Assembly (NCBI GenBank): GCA_035627955.1
Contig: DASPKU010000007.1
Coordinates: forward strand, 1-64,000
Length of the DNA: 64,000 nt
From: Phycisphaerales bacterium
GTDB lineage: Bacteria; Planctomycetota; Phycisphaerae; Phycisphaerales; UBA1924
Direction of reading: 5' to 3'
Both the position numbers and the translations under genes were made by a program. Shown here piece by piece: positions 55,935 to 63,683 of the stretch (its first letter is position 1; each line of letters opens with the position of its first letter). Under the pieces are notes generated by a model. The model saw only the letters and a program-made list of their open reading frames with translations, did no database searches and was not told the DNA's origin.

Positions 55935-57500
55935 ATGCGTTGGATCGCCCGCAGGAGATTCGCCGCGGCTTTCGCGCTCGTTGCAGGTGCGCACACATCC
56001 GTCGCGCAGACCATCACCGCCGTTGACACGCCGCACCCGTGGCAGTTCGCCTCCGCGCCGCACGTGAGCGGGGACGGGGAGCATGTTGTCGGCACCCTCC
56101 TCGACTTCAGCGCCGGCGAGCACCGCGCGTTCCGCATGCGCGTGGGCGGACCGATGACGGTCATCGCCCCGCCGGCGCCGTACCTCTCGCATGTGTGCCT
56201 CGGCGTGAACCAGTTGGGAGACCGCGTGCTGCTGACGGCCGACAACGGCGCGGGTCCGACCTACATCTGGCGTACCGACGGGACGCTGACGCACCCCTTC
56301 GGGAACAGCACAGACAACCTGATGCGCGGCATCAGTGCCGATGGGCGCGTGCTGCTGGGCGGGAACATCACGGGCACGTTCACGTGGACCGCCGACACCG
56401 GCTACACCTATCTCACCCCGGCGTTCAACCGGCGGGCGCGCCCCAATGCGCTCAGCTCGGACGGGAGCATCGCTGTGGGCGACTGCCCGCGCACCTTCCC
56501 CGTGGGGGATCCGCCGGTGAACGCGAGCGAGGTGAGCGCCTGCCTGTGGCTCGACGGCGCCGTGACCCTCCTGCACACGCCAGACTCGACCGCTTTCGGC
56601 GTCAACAGCGACGGCACGGCGATCGTCGGTGAGGTGCGCCAGGGCGGAGCCCCTCCAATCGCGTACCGCTGGGGCGCTTCGAGCGGGGCCATCGCGTTCC
56701 CGCAGGGGCCGCAGGGGTCCGTGGCCGACCGTGTGAGCGGCGACGGCAGCGTGATCACCGGCTCGGGCCTGCGCACCACCCCCGGGGGCATTCCTTATAA
56801 CGGGCCGTGGATCTGGACGGAGCAGAGCGGGACGATGCCCTTTGAGGAGTACCTCTCAGCCCGCGGCGTGACACTCGGAGGCTGGGTGCTGAGCACCGTG
56901 CAATCGATCTCGATGGATGGGCTGGTCTTCGCCGGCACCGGCGCCCTTGACGGATTTGACCGTGTGTACGTCGTGGACCTGCGACCCCCCGTTCCGCCGA
57001 TCGTGATCACCACCCAGCCCGCTTGGCGGCGTACGTGCAACAACACGTCCGCGACGCTCACGATCAGAACCTCCGCGCCGCCCGCAGCGGTCCTCTGGCA
57101 GCTGGCCGACCCTGCCGACCTCTCAAGCTGGATGGACCTCTCTGACGGCCCGCTGGGGGCGGCGTGCGCGACCGTTTCTGGTGCTAACACCCTCACACTT
57201 CAAGTGGTGTGGGATCAGGACGGGAACTGCCCGCCTCAGCGCACCTTCCGCGCCCGGGCCAGCAACGCCGCGGGCGTCGCGAACTACAGCGATCCGGTGA
57301 CCGTCGACTCGCTGCAGCCGCACGACTTCAACGGAGACGGCGACATCGGCACCGACGCCGACATCGAGGCGTTCTTCGCGTGCCTGGGCGGCGACTGCTG
57401 CCCCACCTGCGGGAGCATCGACTACAACAACGACGGCGACATCGGAACCGACGCGGACATCGAGTCGTTCTTCAGGGTGCTTGGCGGAGGGCCCTGCTGA
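55935..57500 (+). CDS. Secreted HAF-repeat protein with dockerin-like tail
   Basis: A 521-residue exported protein with signal peptide MRWIARRRFAAAFALVAGAHTSVAQ. Residues ~30-360 carry HAF-type repeats (HVSGDGEHVVGTL, GISADGRVLLGGN, ALSSDGSIAVGD, GVNSDGTAIVGEV, RVSGDGSVITGS): a repeated [S]xDGxxxVG unit every ~45 residues, as in beta-propeller-like proteins. An Ig-like segment follows, then a double EF-hand tail almost identical to that of the preceding gene. No enzyme site is seen. It is likely surface-attached or secreted; the 127-nt gap before it holds a small palindrome (TGAAAGG/CCTTTCA) and AAGGGA 6 nt before the ATG. Confidence 0.88.
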   Translation: MRWIARRRFAAAFALVAGAHTSVAQTITAVDTPHPWQFASAPHVSGDGEHVVGTLLDFSAGEHRAFRMRVGGPMTVIAPPAPYLSHVCLGVNQLGDRVLLTADNGAGPTYIWRTDGTLTHPFGNSTDNLMRGISADGRVLLGGNITGTFTWTADTGYTYLTPAFNRRARPNALSSDGSIAVGDCPRTFPVGDPPVNASEVSACLWLDGAVTLLHTPDSTAFGVNSDGTAIVGEVRQGGAPPIAYRWGASSGAIAFPQGPQGSVADRVSGDGSVITGSGLRTTPGGIPYNGPWIWTEQSGTMPFEEYLSARGVTLGGWVLSTVQSISMDGLVFAGTGALDGFDRVYVVDLRPPVPPIVITTQPAWRRTCNNTSATLTIRTSAPPAAVLWQLADPADLSSWMDLSDGPLGAACATVSGANTLTLQVVWDQDGNCPPQRTFRARASNAAGVANYSDPVTVDSLQPHDFNGDGDIGTDADIEAFFACLGGDCCPTCGSIDYNNDGDIGTDADIESFFRVLGGGPC

Positions 57501-57518
57501 CAGGTCGTGGGATGATGC

Positions 57519-58244
57519 TCAGCCGCCGCGGACCTTTTTGATCACCCCCGCAATGGCCGCTACGACTACGCCGATCAGGGCGAACGCGACGATCCGGCCT
57601 GTCGCGTACCCCAGCCGCTCGGCCTTGTCGACCTCGGATCCGCCGCCGGGCGTGAACTGCTTGTCGGGCGCGAAACGGAAGGTCGCGAGCATCTCATCGA
57701 ACTTGGGCTGGTCGGCCCCCAGTTGCCCGGCGGACGAGTAGCAGTTGAACTGCACGATCTTGTCGGCGCCCAGGTAGCCGTACGTGGCACATTCGAGCGA
57801 CAGCCCGTTGGTGCTGATCGTGCCGGTGCGGACGAACCGGGCGTGCGATGGCTCAACCCTGATGGGGTCGAAGTGGAAGTTGCCCGCCATCCGCCGCTTG
57901 ACCCGCTCCTCGGCCTCGCGGGCAAGCTCCGAGTTGGCCGCGCGTTGGATGTTCTCGTAGCTCATGCCCTTGAAGTGGTTGTCCTGCAGTTGCACGAGGA
58001 TGTACGGCGTGCCGATGCCCGAGGGCGAGCGCGAGAAGCCGGCGACGTACTTGAAGCCGCTGCTGCCCACGGCGCCCTGGGCCGCGGCGTTCATGTCGGC
58101 GACCTGATCGAAAGGAATCAGGTGCCAGCCCTCGGGCGCCGTAAACGACCACGAGCGGGTCTCGGAGGCGTACTCCTGCTGGGCCACAGCGCCGCTGGTA
58201 AGGCTAACCACGAGAGCAAGACAGAGACACGCAATCAGGCGCAT
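57519..58244 (-). CDS. Secreted/membrane-anchored protein, paralogue of the next gene
   Basis: A 241-residue protein with signal peptide MRLIACLCLALVVSLTSGAVAQ and a G-rich ribosome site (AAAGGGGGG) before ATG 58244. The mature part begins QEYASETRSWSFTAPEGWHLIP, a beta-rich domain with a few conserved segments (YILVQLQDNHFKG, ATYGYLGADKIVQFNCY), and ends in one C-terminal membrane helix (IVAFALIGVVVAAIAGVI) plus KKVRGG. It matches the gene at 58313 in plan and opening motif, so the two arose by duplication. Function unknown. Confidence 0.82.
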   Translation of the reverse strand: MRLIACLCLALVVSLTSGAVAQQEYASETRSWSFTAPEGWHLIPFDQVADMNAAAQGAVGSSGFKYVAGFSRSPSGIGTPYILVQLQDNHFKGMSYENIQRAANSELAREAEERVKRRMAGNFHFDPIRVEPSHARFVRTGTISTNGLSLECATYGYLGADKIVQFNCYSSAGQLGADQPKFDEMLATFRFAPDKQFTPGGGSEVDKAERLGYATGRIVAFALIGVVVAAIAGVIKKVRGG

Positions 58245-58312
58245 ACCGCCCCCCTTTCTTTGCACACAGACTACCCGCACGCAGCACACCTTGTCCGGGA
58301 CCTCCGACGCCG

Positions 58313-59101
58313 TCAGTCGCGGAAGATCAGCTTGATGATCCCCGCGGCGATGATCGCTCCGAGAAGGCCCAGTCCACCAAAGCCGAAACGCCGGTACCGC
58401 CATCCGCCGCTGCTGCTCGAACTGCTCCTCGACTGCGACTTGTACGGCTCGTCCGAGTAGCCCTCGAAGGGCCCGCCCGCGCTGGAGGATGCGGGCACCA
58501 GCTTCGCCTCGGGGCTGAACGAGAACGTGTTCACGAACTCGTCGAACGACGCCTCGGCGCGGCTGCCGCTGCTCACCAGGTCCGCACACTCAAACCGCAC
58601 GATCTGGTTCTTGCCCAGGTAGGCGTAGATGCGGATGTTGACCGGCTCGCCCTTGTCGTTGTTCTTCTCGACGCTGGTGAAGGCCCGCATGCGGCTGGGG
58701 TCCAGCGTCGCCGGGCGGTTCAGGCCTGCGTCGATCATGAACAGCTTGCGGGCCTCGTCCAGGTCCGATGTCGGCGCGCCGTCGCTCAGCCCCGCGTCCA
58801 GGTCCTCCAGCGTGAGGCCGCTCATGTCCACGTTCGCGGTGGTGATCAGCACGCGCGGGTAGGCCATCGTGTTCATCGCGCCCCTGGTGAAGCCGATGAG
58901 GTACTTGGTGGGCGAGTTGGGGTACTGCTCGCGGAGCTTGGCGGTCTGGGCCCTCACGGCCTCGCTGCCGATCATGTTCCAGCCGTCGGGGGCCGTGAAC
59001 TTCCAGGTCTTGCTCTCGGATGCGAACTCCTGCTGGGCGTGCGCACGCGCGACGCCAAGCAGCAAGGCGAGACACAGCAGAATGCGGACGGCTGCCTGCA
59101 T
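58313..59101 (-). CDS. Secreted/membrane-anchored protein, paralogue of the previous gene
   Basis: A 262-residue protein with signal peptide MQAAVRILLCLALLLGVARAHAQ. It opens QEFASESKTWKFTAPDGWNMIG, nearly the same as the 57519 gene, continues with YPRVLITTANVDMSG and IYAYLGKNQIVRFECADL, and ends in a Ser-rich linker and a C-terminal helix (LGLLGAIIAAGIIKLIF). ATG 59101 is preferred to GTG 59119 because GGGGG lies 6 nt before it. Both genes probably act in the envelope as membrane-anchored extracytoplasmic domains; no catalytic residue can be named. Confidence 0.82.
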   Translation of the reverse strand: MQAAVRILLCLALLLGVARAHAQQEFASESKTWKFTAPDGWNMIGSEAVRAQTAKLREQYPNSPTKYLIGFTRGAMNTMAYPRVLITTANVDMSGLTLEDLDAGLSDGAPTSDLDEARKLFMIDAGLNRPATLDPSRMRAFTSVEKNNDKGEPVNIRIYAYLGKNQIVRFECADLVSSGSRAEASFDEFVNTFSFSPEAKLVPASSSAGGPFEGYSDEPYKSQSRSSSSSSGGWRYRRFGFGGLGLLGAIIAAGIIKLIFRD

Positions 59102-59197
59102 GGAGCACCCCCGATGCACGCCCGAACGGGCGGCTGACAGGTGCGCAGGCTACAGGGTGCCGCATGCTCATGCAACGGGATTTCGGATGACCTCTGT

Positions 59198-60169
59198 CTA
59201 GATTCGCGCGAAGAGGACACTGGCATCTGCGGCGGGGTGAAACTCGCAGCCGCCGGCCACGGCCGCGGGGATAAGCAGCGTGTCACCGGCGTTGACCGAT
59301 TGCGGCTGCCCACCGCCCGGCAAGGCGAGCCGTCCCGTGCCGCGGAGCACCATCAGAACCGTGCACCGTGCATCGCCCAGCCGCGCGGGCGTGCCGCCCT
59401 GTGGCTGCCACACCTCGAAAAACTCAGTTCTGAGCACCTCGCCCGCGTTCATCTGCACCGGCGTGGGCGCCGGGCCGAAGTCGATGCACGCGAGGCTCTG
59501 CTCGATGTGCAGCTCGCGCCCGGTTCGGCCCCAGTCGAACACGCGGAACGTCGTATCGCTGGGCGTCTGCACCTCCGCAACCAGCACGCCCGCGCCCAGC
59601 GCGTGCACCGTGCCGCTGGGCAGGTTGTGGCACTCCCCCACCACCGCCGGGACGCTCACCAGGTCATCCACGACGCTTCCGTCCCGGATGTGGCTCGCGA
59701 ACGCCTCGCGGGTGACGCCTGGCTTCACGCCCTTGTAGATCACGCTCCCCGGCTCGGCGTCGAGGATGTACCAGCACTCGGTCTTGAGCTTCGCGCCCGC
59801 GTGCTTCGCGGCGTACGCGGGGCTGGGGTGCACCTGCACCGACAGGTTCTCGCGCGCGTCGAGGAACTTCACCAGCAGCGGGAACGAGCCGTCCATGAGG
59901 CGCGCCGGCCCCAGCAGCTGCTCACCCCACAACGCCACCACATCGTGCAGCGTCTTCCCCGCCAGCGGCCCGTTGCGGATCACCGACCGCACGCTCCCCC
60001 CGCCTGCGCCCGAGGCCGATGTGGCCGCGAGGTCGGCGACCTCCCAGCTCTCCCCAATCTTCTCGCCAGCCTTCACCTGCTTACCAAACCGCGCGAGCCG
60101 ATCACCGCCCCACACCTTGGGCATTAGCACAGGCTCGAACAGCAGCGGGTAAGGCGCGGCATGGCTCAC
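59198..60169 (-). CDS. manA: Mannose-6-phosphate isomerase, type I
   Basis: A 323-residue class I phosphomannose isomerase (cupin fold) that interconverts fructose-6-phosphate and mannose-6-phosphate. The zinc ligands are visible in LSVQVHPSPAYA (Gln and His), KTECWYIL (Glu) and PSGTVHALGAGVLVAEVQTPSDTTFRVFDWGR (His, with the catalytic Arg). Length fits the short bacterial type. GTG 60169 is chosen because GAGGAG lies 7 nt before it; the longer frame upstream reads repeat DNA. It would feed GDP-mannose and surface-glycan synthesis. Confidence 0.93.
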   Translation of the reverse strand: MSHAAPYPLLFEPVLMPKVWGGDRLARFGKQVKAGEKIGESWEVADLAATSASGAGGGSVRSVIRNGPLAGKTLHDVVALWGEQLLGPARLMDGSFPLLVKFLDARENLSVQVHPSPAYAAKHAGAKLKTECWYILDAEPGSVIYKGVKPGVTREAFASHIRDGSVVDDLVSVPAVVGECHNLPSGTVHALGAGVLVAEVQTPSDTTFRVFDWGRTGRELHIEQSLACIDFGPAPTPVQMNAGEVLRTEFFEVWQPQGGTPARLGDARCTVLMVLRGTGRLALPGGGQPQSVNAGDTLLIPAAVAGGCEFHPAADASVLFARI

Positions 60170-60181
60170 AAAGGTTCTCCT

Positions 60182-60262
60182 CAAAGCGGAAAGCGGAAAC
60201 CGGAAGGCGGAACGTTTATCCGCCCTCCGATTTCCGCTTTCCGGTTTCCGACTTCCGCTTTC
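60182..60262. repeat. 8-mer inverted-repeat hairpin (GCGGAAA family)
   Basis: Left arm 60182-60212 (CAAAGCGGAAAGCGGAAACC...) and right arm 60220-60262 (CCGCCCTCCGATTTCCGCTT...) with a 7-nt loop, filling the gap between ManA and the dehydratase. It ends on the dehydratase stop. Confidence 0.85.
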
Positions 60263-60797
60263 AGTACGCCCGCTGCTCCGTCGACAGGCCGCTGATGCGT
60301 GCATCGAAGCACACGCGGTCGCCCACGATGCCCTGCACGTCGGAGATGAACCGCTTGCGCTGCGCCTTCACCTCGCGGGCCAGCACGATCAGCTCGTCCC
60401 CGGGCACCACCGGCGAGCGGAACGCCGCGTTCTCGATTCGCAGGAACGCCACCAGCGTGGGCGTGGGCTTGCGGGTGATGAACAGGTAGCAGCCCAGCTG
60501 CGCCGCCGTCTCGATCATCAGCACGCCGGGGAACATGGGCTTGCCGGGAAAGTGCCCCGGCACCCAGAACTCGTCGTGCTTGATGCGCCGGCGGGCGACG
60601 CCCTGCGTCTTGTCCTCGTTGCACCAGATGACCTCGTCGAGCATGGTCATGACGCCGCGGTGCGGGATCCACTGCTCGATCTGTTCGCGCGTGGCGTGCA
60701 CCGCGCTCAGGTCGATGGCGCTGACGTCAAACAGCAGCTTGGAGGGCGCTGACGTCTGCTCGCCAGAATCGCTCTCAGCTGGTCTTGTCAGGGACAT
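60261..60797 (-). CDS. FabZ-like 3-hydroxyacyl-ACP dehydratase
   Basis: A 178-residue hotdog protein. Catalytic His46 is in IPHRGVMTMLDEV and Glu96 in GHFPGKPMFPGVLMIETAAQ, the FabZ arrangement, after a ~35-residue N-terminal extension. It may be the housekeeping or lipid A-linked dehydratase of the organism, or another polyene-type one. Its start overlaps the Hc1-like gene by 23 nt. Confidence 0.9.
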   Translation of the reverse strand: MSLTRPAESDSGEQTSAPSKLLFDVSAIDLSAVHATREQIEQWIPHRGVMTMLDEVIWCNEDKTQGVARRRIKHDEFWVPGHFPGKPMFPGVLMIETAAQLGCYLFITRKPTPTLVAFLRIENAAFRSPVVPGDELIVLAREVKAQRKRFISDVQGIVGDRVCFDARISGLSTEQRAY

Positions 60798-60960
60798 TCC
60801 GCAACTCCAGGATCTTCTCGCGCACCATCTGGGCCGTGTTCTTCACATCCTGCATGGTCTGGCGCGCCCGGGTGCCCGCGGCCTTGTTGCCGCCCGCGGC
60901 CTTCTTGATGTCGTCCTCAGCCTCCAGCACCAGCTTCTTCAGCTTTTCATACTCTTCCAT
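60775..60960 (-). CDS. Hc1-like histone H1-related protein
   Basis: A 61-residue protein that matches the Hc1 (chlamydial histone H1-like) core: EYEKLKKLVLEAEDDIKKAA, GNKAAGTRARQTMQDVKNTA and MVREKILELRN, with the diagnostic GNKAAGTR. Bacteroidetes and planctomycetes carry such short versions without the long Lys-rich tail of chlamydial Hc1. It probably binds DNA or RNA non-specifically. ATG 60960 has AGGGA 6 nt upstream. It overlaps the FabZ-like gene by 23 nt, an unusual association of a nucleoid protein and fatty-acid enzyme. Confidence 0.82.
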   Translation of the reverse strand: MEEYEKLKKLVLEAEDDIKKAAGGNKAAGTRARQTMQDVKNTAQMVREKILELRNVPDKTS

Positions 60961-61116
60961 GGCGGTCCCTTTCCGGTGATGCTCCACAAGCTGGACTACT
61001 GACACACTGTCGCCCGAGATCGGCCCGCCTGCCACCCGAAACCGGCTGGCAGGCCTGCTGAACGATACGACACCGCCCGGCCCACTCTCCGGCATCCTAC
61101 CCGAAACTGCTGCAAT

Positions 61117-62172
61117 TCACCGGCTGGCCTGGGGCAGGAACCGCTCGATCACCTCGAGGGCCGCGTGTAAGTACTTGGGGTTTCCCTCTCTATCGACAAG
61201 CGCCGGGGCGCAGGCCGCCATTAGTACTCGGCGGACCACCGCCAGGTCGCCGTAGCTTTCATCCGTCGGCAACCCACGCTCTCGCCGGAACTTAGCGAGG
61301 CAAGACAACGGCTTCACCCCGTGCAGCAGCTCGGTATGCCCCCAGTACTGCCGCTCCAGGTACAGCGCGTCCTCGACCCAGTGGCCCGGGTGAACGAGCG
61401 CTAAGTCCACCAGCACGCAGCCGTTGCGCCCCTCCGGCCCCAGCCCGTCCGGCAGCCGGCGACGCAGCGCGTTGCCGGGGTGGAGGTCGCCGTGGCACCA
61501 GGCGTTCACGTTCCGCCCTTCCCACTTGGCGATCAGCGTGGGGAGGCACTTCTGCACCTTCTTGAGCACGTCGTTCCACTTTTGTGCATCGGCCAGGTGG
61601 CCCACCTTTGCCGCGGCCCGGGCGTGCTCGATGGTCACGTGCCAGGTGGGCGTGGGCGGGCGCGGGCCGAGGTTCTCGCACGCCATCGCGCACTTCTGGA
61701 AGTCCGCGGCCGCGGCGAGCAGATCGACCACCGCCTGCTCGGTGAAGTTCGTCGTCAGCGTCGGCCCGTGCAGGCGCTCGACAATGATCCAGCCCAGGTC
61801 GTACCCGTTGAGCTGCGTGCCCGAGGCAACCACGCGCGGCGTCGGCAGGCACAGCGCCCGCGCCTCGTTCCACTCGCCCTCGCCCACCCGCCCCAGGGCC
61901 GTGGTCCAGCGGTACTCAAGGGGGCCGACGGGGAGCTTCACCAGCACGCCGATGGTGGTGCCGTCCTCGAGGCGCCAGGTCGAGAAGCCGGTAGCCGCGC
62001 CGCCGCGCTGCCAGGGCGCGCTGAACCACTCGATGGGGCCGAGGCGGCCGTTGCACTGCTTGTGGAGGACCGGGTCAAGGGCGATGGCAAGGTCGTGGTT
62101 GTCGCCACCACTGGGCGGAGCGTTGTGCTCCGCGACGACGGGCTGCCCGGTGACGACACCGCCCTCGTTCAT
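61117..62172 (-). CDS. APH-family phosphotransferase
   Basis: A 351-residue aminoglycoside-phosphotransferase/choline-kinase-fold protein. The catalytic loop is NAWCHGDLHPGNALRR near residue 225, and CVLVDLALVHPGHWVEDAL follows where ID(F/W)xxA would sit, with Asp in VDLA. WIIVERLHGPTLTTNFTE is the hinge. Substrate unknown: small-molecule or antibiotic kinases and sugar kinases share the fold. ATG 62172. The 3' end lies 157 nt beyond the Hc1 start. Confidence 0.85.
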   Translation of the reverse strand: MNEGGVVTGQPVVAEHNAPPSGGDNHDLAIALDPVLHKQCNGRLGPIEWFSAPWQRGGAATGFSTWRLEDGTTIGVLVKLPVGPLEYRWTTALGRVGEGEWNEARALCLPTPRVVASGTQLNGYDLGWIIVERLHGPTLTTNFTEQAVVDLLAAAADFQKCAMACENLGPRPPTPTWHVTIEHARAAAKVGHLADAQKWNDVLKKVQKCLPTLIAKWEGRNVNAWCHGDLHPGNALRRRLPDGLGPEGRNGCVLVDLALVHPGHWVEDALYLERQYWGHTELLHGVKPLSCLAKFRRERGLPTDESYGDLAVVRRVLMAACAPALVDREGNPKYLHAALEVIERFLPQASR

Positions 62173-62313
62173 CTGCCAGAAGGATACATCAGGGCCGCCG
62201 GTGGCACGAACGTCTTCTGATCTGGTGTGCTGATTTTGGCGGTTCCCGGATCAGTTACCTGACCTGAGTTGGGCGGAGCCTGACCCAAGGTCGGGTCGTG
62301 CAACCCCCTGGCC

Positions 62314-63126
62314 TTAGGTGGTTCCCTTGTAAAGGGCTATGAGCTGCTCCAGGCTCAGCGACTCGGCCCGGTCGGTGGGCTGCACGCCCGCCGGCCACGC
62401 CCGCTCACGACCCAGCACCGCACCCAGCTGCTTCCGCCGCTTCTCGAACAGGGCCTGCACGAAGGTGCCCAGCCCCCGCGCGTCGTCGATCAGCGGGCGC
62501 TCTCGCCGCACCAGTGACACCATCGCGCTCGTGACATCCGGACGCGGCCAGAAGCACTCGGGCGGCAGCTTCGCCACCGTCTCCACGTGAGCGGTCACCT
62601 GGGCGATGATGCTGAGCGTGCCGTAGTCCTTGCTGCCGGGTTTGGCCGCGAGCCGATCGGCGACCTCGCGCTGGATGGTGACGAACAGGCCGCGGCAGTT
62701 GGGGTGATCGGTGAGCAGCACGCTCATCACGGGCGTCGCCGCGCCGTAGGGGAGGTTCGACACGAGCGTGAACGTGCCGGGGCCAAGCGCCTCGACGATG
62801 GCCGGCGCGAGCGTGCGCTTGTCGGCGAGGCAGTCGCCCTCGACCAACGTGAAGCCCGCGGCGTCCTTGAAGTGCTCCCGCAGGTGCGCGGCAAGCCCCC
62901 GATCGATCTCAGCCGCCACCACCCGGCAGCCCCGCGCGACCAGCTCCTCGGTGAGCGCCCCCGTCCCGGGGCCAACCTCCAGCACCGCATCCCCCGCCTT
63001 CACCCCCGCGGCGTCCACCAGCTTGCGAATGAGGTTGTGGTCCAGCAGGAAGTTCTGCCCGAACATCTTCTGCGGCGACAGCCCGCGCGTTTCGAGGATG
63101 CGCTTGATGTCGGCAAGGGTCTGCAC
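62314..63126 (-). CDS. rsmA: 16S rRNA (adenine1518-N6/adenine1519-N6)-dimethyltransferase
   Basis: A 270-residue KsgA/RsmA. It dimethylates two adenines in the 3'-terminal hairpin of 16S rRNA. Landmarks: KMFGQNFLLDHNLIRKLVDA, motif I EVGPGTGALTEEL near residue 51, DRGLAAHLRE and the catalytic NLPYGAATP (N-L-P-Y) near 121. GTG 63126 gives the standard start (QTLADIKRILETRG) and follows TACCCT by 6 nt, a leaderless arrangement; GTG 63168 is less likely. Confidence 0.94.
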   Translation of the reverse strand: MQTLADIKRILETRGLSPQKMFGQNFLLDHNLIRKLVDAAGVKAGDAVLEVGPGTGALTEELVARGCRVVAAEIDRGLAAHLREHFKDAAGFTLVEGDCLADKRTLAPAIVEALGPGTFTLVSNLPYGAATPVMSVLLTDHPNCRGLFVTIQREVADRLAAKPGSKDYGTLSIIAQVTAHVETVAKLPPECFWPRPDVTSAMVSLVRRERPLIDDARGLGTFVQALFEKRRKQLGAVLGRERAWPAGVQPTDRAESLSLEQLIALYKGTT

Positions 63127-63158
63127 GCCGACAGGGTACGGGTGAAGTCGCGACCACG

Positions 63159-63164
63159 TATCCT
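63159..63164 (+). promoter_or_regulatory. -10-like element before the zinc-ribbon gene
   Basis: TATCCT, 6 nt before ATG 63171. It shares a 45-nt divergent region with the rsmA start, where TACCCT sits on the other strand. Confidence 0.4.
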
Positions 63165-63170
63165 GCACCG

Positions 63171-63629
63171 ATGTCGAACGGGCGGATCTACCTCCTTGCC
63201 CTGCTGGTCTGGGCCGCTACCGGCGCGGCTTTCGCCATCCAGGAGAAGCGCTCCGTCGGCGAGTTCGCCGTCGCCATGATGGTGAACCTGGTAGCGCTGA
63301 CCCCGATGCTGCTGCTGGGCGGTGCTGTGCTTGGCGTCAAGGGCAGCCGCCCCGCCCTCGTCGCTACAACCCTGAGCGGTTGGATCGGCGGCACTACAGC
63401 CCTCGCCCTTGCCTCGCAGGGCGTCATCCCTGGTGTTGAGCTGGGCGGCTTCTACTGGATGACCGGTCTGCTTGCGATCTGGGTCATGGCCATGCTCGCC
63501 GGCGGCCTGGGCCTCCTCGTCGGCAGCCACATCGAGCCCAAGCCGCCCCCGTCCCACCTCTGCCTCAAGTGCGGCTACGACCGGCGCGGCCTTGCGAGCG
63601 ACGCGAAGTGCCCGGAGTGCGGCGCCTGA
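63171..63629 (+). CDS. Small membrane protein with C-terminal zinc ribbon
   Basis: A 152-residue protein with about four membrane helices (IYLLALLVWAATGAAFAI; VNLVALTPMLLLGGAVLG; TLSGWIGGTTALALA; WMTGLLAIWVMAMLAGGLGLLVG) and a C-terminal ribbon LCLKCGYDRRGLASDAKCPECGA. The CGYDxRGL ribbon is common at protein ends in planctomycetes and is likely cytoplasmic. Function unknown. It is divergent from rsmA. Confidence 0.85.
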   Translation: MSNGRIYLLALLVWAATGAAFAIQEKRSVGEFAVAMMVNLVALTPMLLLGGAVLGVKGSRPALVATTLSGWIGGTTALALASQGVIPGVELGGFYWMTGLLAIWVMAMLAGGLGLLVGSHIEPKPPPSHLCLKCGYDRRGLASDAKCPECGA

Positions 63630-63683
63630 CGCACCGCAGCCCACCCAAACAACCGGCGCTCTTTGTCCAGTAGACTTCGTGGC

